In this document: piece after piece, positions 15,520 through 18,066 of the stretch
How the letters are laid out: each line of letters starts with the position of its first letter
How positions within the stretch are numbered: the stretch's first letter is position 1
Source: Pyrinomonas sp040289685
Lineage (GTDB): Bacteria; Acidobacteriota; Blastocatellia; Pyrinomonadales; Pyrinomonadaceae
Assembly (NCBI RefSeq): GCF_040289685.1
Contig: NZ_PSLQ01000070.1
Location: 1-18,066 of the forward strand
Direction of reading: 5' to 3'
Length of the DNA: 18,066 nt
The notes under the pieces: model-generated
What the model was told of the DNA's origin: nothing
Seen by the model: the letters and a program-made list of their open reading frames with translations, nothing else
The model's database searches: none
Made by a program: the position numbers and the translations under genes

Positions 15520-15608
15520 TATGTGAAGTCGTCGCTGTTAAAACCGTCGCGCTTGAAATGGAGCGGCGATGAGCGCTGCGAAAGGATCGTTCAAAGGTTG
15601 AGTCTGCG

Positions 15609-17189
15609 ATGGACGGCACGGAGCTTGAAAACGATTGGGCATCTTGGCGACCGAGTTACAGTCCTTGGCTGATCGCCTTCTCCGTGATGCTCGCCACTTT
15701 CATGGAGGTGCTCGACACTTCGGTCGCCAACGTTTCGCTCCCGCACATCGCCGGCAGCCTTTCCGCCACGCCGGAAGAGGCGACTTGGGTCTTGACGAGC
15801 TACCTCGTCTCTAACGCGATCATCTTGCCAGCGACTGGCTGGTTTGCCTCGCTTTTCGGACGCAAGCGCTTCCTTCTGATCTGCATCGGCATCTTCACGC
15901 TCGCTTCGGCGCTGTGCGGCATGGCGAGCAGCCTCGGCATGATCATCATCGCGCGCATCCTCCAAGGCGTCGGCGGCGGCGCGCTGCAACCGATCGCGCA
16001 GGCTGTGTTGCTTGAAAGTTTTCCGCCGGCGCGCCGCGGCGCCGCGATGGCGATCTACGGCTTGGGCGTGGTGACGGCGCCGATCATCGGGCCGACGCTT
16101 GGCGGTTGGATCACAGACAACTACTCTTGGCGCTGGATCTTCTACATCAACCTGCCGGTCGGCGCGCTCGCCGTCGTGATGGCGACTCTCTTCATTGAAG
16201 ATCCACCATACGTTGGCGCAAGACGCGCCGCGAAGATCGATTACATCGGGTTCGGACTGATGGCCATCGGCCTCGGCGCGTTGCAGATCGTGCTCGACAA
16301 AGGTCAACAGGAAGATTGGTTTGAGTCGGCGTGGATCGTGTGGTTATCTGTGCTCTGCGTGCTTGCGCTCGTCGCGTTCGTCATCCGCGAACTGAGGACA
16401 TCTGATCCGATCGTTGATCTACGCATCTTCGCCAATCGCAACTTCGCCGTCGGCACTGCACTCATCACCTCGGTTGGCATCGTGCTCTTCGGCACCGTCG
16501 CCTTGCTGCCGCTCTTTCTTCAAACCCTGCTCGGTTATCCGGCGGTCGAGAGCGGCCTGACCGTCAGTCCGCGCGGTTTCGGATCGGTCGTCTCGATGAT
16601 CATCGTCGGACGCTTGATCGGGCGAATCGATGGTCGTTGGCTGATCGCATTCGGTTTCGCCACGCTCGCCTATTCGACATACGTGTTCGCTGGGTTAAAC
16701 CTTGAGATCGCGTCGAGCAACGTGATGTGGCCCAACGTCGTCAGCGGTTTCGCCATGGGCTTCATCTTCGTTCCGCTGACGACCCTGAGCATCAGCACGT
16801 TGCCGAACGAACAGATCGGCAACGCAACCGGCGTTTACAACCTGATGCGCAACATCGGCGGGAGCATCGGCATCGCATTGGTGACGACCATGCTCGCGCG
16901 CGGCGCACAGGGGCACCAAGCGATCATGGTTGCACATCTGACGCCTTACGATGCGGCCTATCGAGAGAAGTTGAAACAATTGACGAGCGCGTTTGCCGCA
17001 CACGGCGATCCGGCGACGGCGACGCAACTGGCGCACGGAGCCATATACGGCACGTTGCTCAAGCAGGCCTCGCTCATGGCCTACATCGATAACTTCCGCC
17101 TGCTCACCTTGCTTTGCTTGCTCTGCATCCCTTTGACGTTGCTCTTTCGCCGCTTCCGCGCGATGCGGCGACTCGACGGCGTTCATTGA
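15609..17189 (+). CDS. EmrB/QacA-family drug:H+ antiporter (MFS, DHA2, 14 TM)
   Basis: The inner-membrane pump of the tripartite system, exporting lipophilic compounds using the proton gradient. Its 526 residues fit the 14-helix DHA2 family. Visible signatures are EVLDTSVANVSLPHIAGS in TM1 (33-50, with the family Asp), motif A GWFASLFGRKR between TM2 and TM3 (77-87), and the antiporter motif C GVVTAPIIGPTLGGW in TM5 (153-167) followed by RWIFYINLPVG (175-185). The C-terminal half keeps VPLTTLSISTLPNEQIGNAT and YNLMRNIGGSIGIAL, typical of EmrB. The last TM is followed by a short basic tail (RRFRAMRRLDGVH). Unlike the tight spacing of the earlier genes, 241 bp separate it from the adaptor gene. 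AAAGG about 11 nt before the ATG is a modest ribosome-binding site. Substrates cannot be read from the sequence. Confidence 0.94.
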   Translation: MDGTELENDWASWRPSYSPWLIAFSVMLATFMEVLDTSVANVSLPHIAGSLSATPEEATWVLTSYLVSNAIILPATGWFASLFGRKRFLLICIGIFTLASALCGMASSLGMIIIARILQGVGGGALQPIAQAVLLESFPPARRGAAMAIYGLGVVTAPIIGPTLGGWITDNYSWRWIFYINLPVGALAVVMATLFIEDPPYVGARRAAKIDYIGFGLMAIGLGALQIVLDKGQQEDWFESAWIVWLSVLCVLALVAFVIRELRTSDPIVDLRIFANRNFAVGTALITSVGIVLFGTVALLPLFLQTLLGYPAVESGLTVSPRGFGSVVSMIIVGRLIGRIDGRWLIAFGFATLAYSTYVFAGLNLEIASSNVMWPNVVSGFAMGFIFVPLTTLSISTLPNEQIGNATGVYNLMRNIGGSIGIALVTTMLARGAQGHQAIMVAHLTPYDAAYREKLKQLTSAFAAHGDPATATQLAHGAIYGTLLKQASLMAYIDNFRLLTLLCLLCIPLTLLFRRFRAMRRLDGVH

Positions 17190-17304
17190 CCGTTCTTCGT
17201 CGCGTTCTTCTCTTGCGACATGTCGCGTATCTCGCGCGCACGCCGAAAGCATGTCTTCGAAGTAAGAAACGGGAGGTGGCTACAACACCTTTCACACGCG
17301 CACT

Positions 17305-17340
17305 GCAAAAGACTCGAAAGCAAAAAGTCAGCTCCCAGCT
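17305..17340 (+). repeat. 36-nt direct repeat, copy 1
   Basis: Begins GCAAAAGACTCGAAAGCAAA and ends GTCAGCTCCCAGCT. It matches copy 2 (17376-17411) at 35 of 36 positions. The two copies start 71 bp apart, separated by 35 bp of unrelated sequence. Together they lie inside a frame of short inverted repeats (AGGTGG/CCACCT and ACACCT/AGGTGT). Confidence 0.9.
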
Positions 17341-17375
17341 CCTCGCCAACGCGGCGACGCAAGGTGGGGTGGCAA

Positions 17376-17411
17376 GCAAAAGACTCGAAAGCAAAAAGTC
17401 AGCTCTCAGCT
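17376..17411 (+). repeat. 36-nt direct repeat, copy 2
   Basis: Matches copy 1 except for one base (CTCTCAGCT instead of CTCCCAGCT). Two copies only, with non-CRISPR sequence and no neighbouring cas gene, so not an array. The A-rich, near-periodic core (AAAAGACTCGAAAGCAAAAAG) looks like a dispersed intergenic repeat family. Confidence 0.9.
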
Positions 17412-17460
17412 ACAGGTGTGTCGCTCTACCACCTTTCGATCCTCATCGCAGCTGCTGGTA

Positions 17461-17823
17461 ATGGCTGAAGAGAAGCTGGAGCAAGTGGCGGGCGAGTCGT
17501 TGGCAGAGGTGGAGCGATGCGACGGGTGGTAGTCGGCAAGGTATGAGGCGGAGGCTGAGCGTGAGTTAGAGCGCGGCGCTCATCTAGCTGCGTGTGTAGC
17601 GCGCAAAGGGAGACGGGCACCAGCACACGTTCAGAATAGCGGCTCTTTCTCTTCGCTTAAGTCCGGCGCACAGGGAAGTGAAAACAAGAAGCGCACCTGC
17701 TACATGACGCTCGTTGAAAGCGCGCGTTGGCGAGAAGAGAACATCAGCGCAAGAAGCTATGCTGCACTAGCCATGGACATGAGGCCTTCTAAACAAAATT
17801 TCCCTATCATGTCAGTGCTTTGA
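17461..17823 (+). pseudogene. Interrupted open frame
   Basis: From ATG 17461 frame 1 reads MAEEKLEQVAGESLAEVERC, then meets TAG at 17530-17532. It continues open for another 96 codons (YEAEAERELERGAHLAAC, later MTLVESARWREENISARSYA) to TGA at 17821-17823. The acidic, heptad-like start looks like protein. No ribosome-binding site, family or homologue is recognisable. It may be a decayed gene, or merely an open stretch in GC-rich DNA. Confidence 0.22.
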
Positions 17824-18066
17824 TCGGGTAGTGCTGCCGTTTCCCACCCTGTCCGTTCCTACGCCGCTTTGACCGCCGGGACCTGAACCCTTCCCTCGCG
17901 CTTTACTCTAGTCGCCTTCGACTCAGGCTAGTCTCGATGACTAATCGGATCGCTGAACGGATCGCACTGACGCCAGTATCTGCAGCCCGACCTCAACCCT
18001 TCATCTTCGTCGCCGCTCGACCTCACTGCGACTCGCTGCCGGTCGACTCTGCTTGCTGCGGGCGCC

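Larger units (their letters stand above)
17190..18066. other. 877-bp region without a convincing gene
   Basis: Open frames here are short and disagree with each other. Visible elements are a 12-bp palindrome GCGACATGTCGC at 17215-17226, a framed pair of 36-nt repeats (17274-17434) and an interrupted open frame (17461-17823). Near 17882 and 17993, the loosely repeated phrases GACCTGAACCCTTC and GACCTCAACCCTTC occur about 110 bp apart. I see no intrinsic terminator for the efflux operon and no RNA gene. Confidence 0.5.

Noticed and set aside
14372..15619. A long minus-strand open frame (415 codons) antisense to the adaptor gene
   Set aside because: It runs across the N gap, is Arg/Leu/His-rich without domains, and lies opposite a clearly identified EmrA-like gene; a typical GC-rich antisense shadow.
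16695..17252. Minus-strand frame of 185 codons at the end of the antiporter gene
   Set aside because: Charged, repetitive translation with no family resemblance, antisense to conserved transmembrane motifs.
17305..17411. CRISPR array
   Set aside because: Only two 36-nt copies with one 35-bp interval, no third repeat and no cas gene; the repeat is A-rich and internally near-periodic rather than CRISPR-like.
17882..18006. Imperfect repeat of the phrase GACCTGAACCCTTC / GACCTCAACCCTTC
   Set aside because: Too short and imperfect, with unrelated flanks; mentioned only in the region description.
17190..18066. tRNA, rRNA or other structured RNA genes in the right flank
   Set aside because: No cloverleaf, T-loop (GGTTCGAATCC-like) or rRNA signature was found on either strand by eye.

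Overview
This window looks like a chromosomal segment of a moderately GC-rich member of the Acidobacteriota, possibly class Blastocatellia. The main pointer is the pair of ~1,235-residue outer-membrane proteins that combine a carboxypeptidase-regulatory-like domain with a TonB-dependent-receptor plug and barrel and have no SusD partner, a type expanded in that phylum. The class-level guess is inference; no rRNA or marker gene is present.

Layout. 1-63: probable last codons of an upstream gene. 127-3831 and 4348-8058: two paralogous Oar-like TonB-dependent transporters on the + strand. Each has its own strong ribosome-binding site and a following hairpin, so they look like separate transcription units. 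8059-8743: no intact gene, but a patchwork of coding-looking pieces in shifting frames (probable remnant). 8744-10438 (minus): a HerA-like hexameric DNA-translocating ATPase. 10528-11398 (plus, divergent): an XRE-type regulator and an ImmA/IrrE-type zinc protease. The 89 bp between herA and the XRE gene hold two back-to-back sigma70-like promoters and an imperfect inverted repeat. 11861-17189: a MarR regulator followed by a TolC-like outer-membrane factor, an EmrA/HlyD-like periplasmic adaptor (with a 40-base assembly gap) and an EmrB/QacA-like 14-TM drug:H+ antiporter, together a complete tripartite efflux pump. 17190-18066: no convincing gene; it holds a pair of 36-nt direct repeats inside a small inverted-repeat frame and an interrupted open frame.

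How the genes may work together. The XRE + ImmA pair beside a DNA-end-processing type ATPase resembles protease-relieved repressor switches (DdrO/IrrE of Deinococcus, ImmR/ImmA of ICEBs1). I infer a module in which damage or invasion activates the protease, removes the XRE repressor and raises HerA. The MarR gene sits at the head of the efflux genes. A near-perfect palindrome lies exactly between the -35 and -10 of its proximal promoter, which fits autorepression relieved by a pump substrate. The XRE and MarR promoters, and one reading of the herA promoter, place the start codon only 10-11 nt after the -10 box, predicting leaderless or nearly leaderless mRNAs. The two outer-membrane receptors and these two modules show no obvious functional link.
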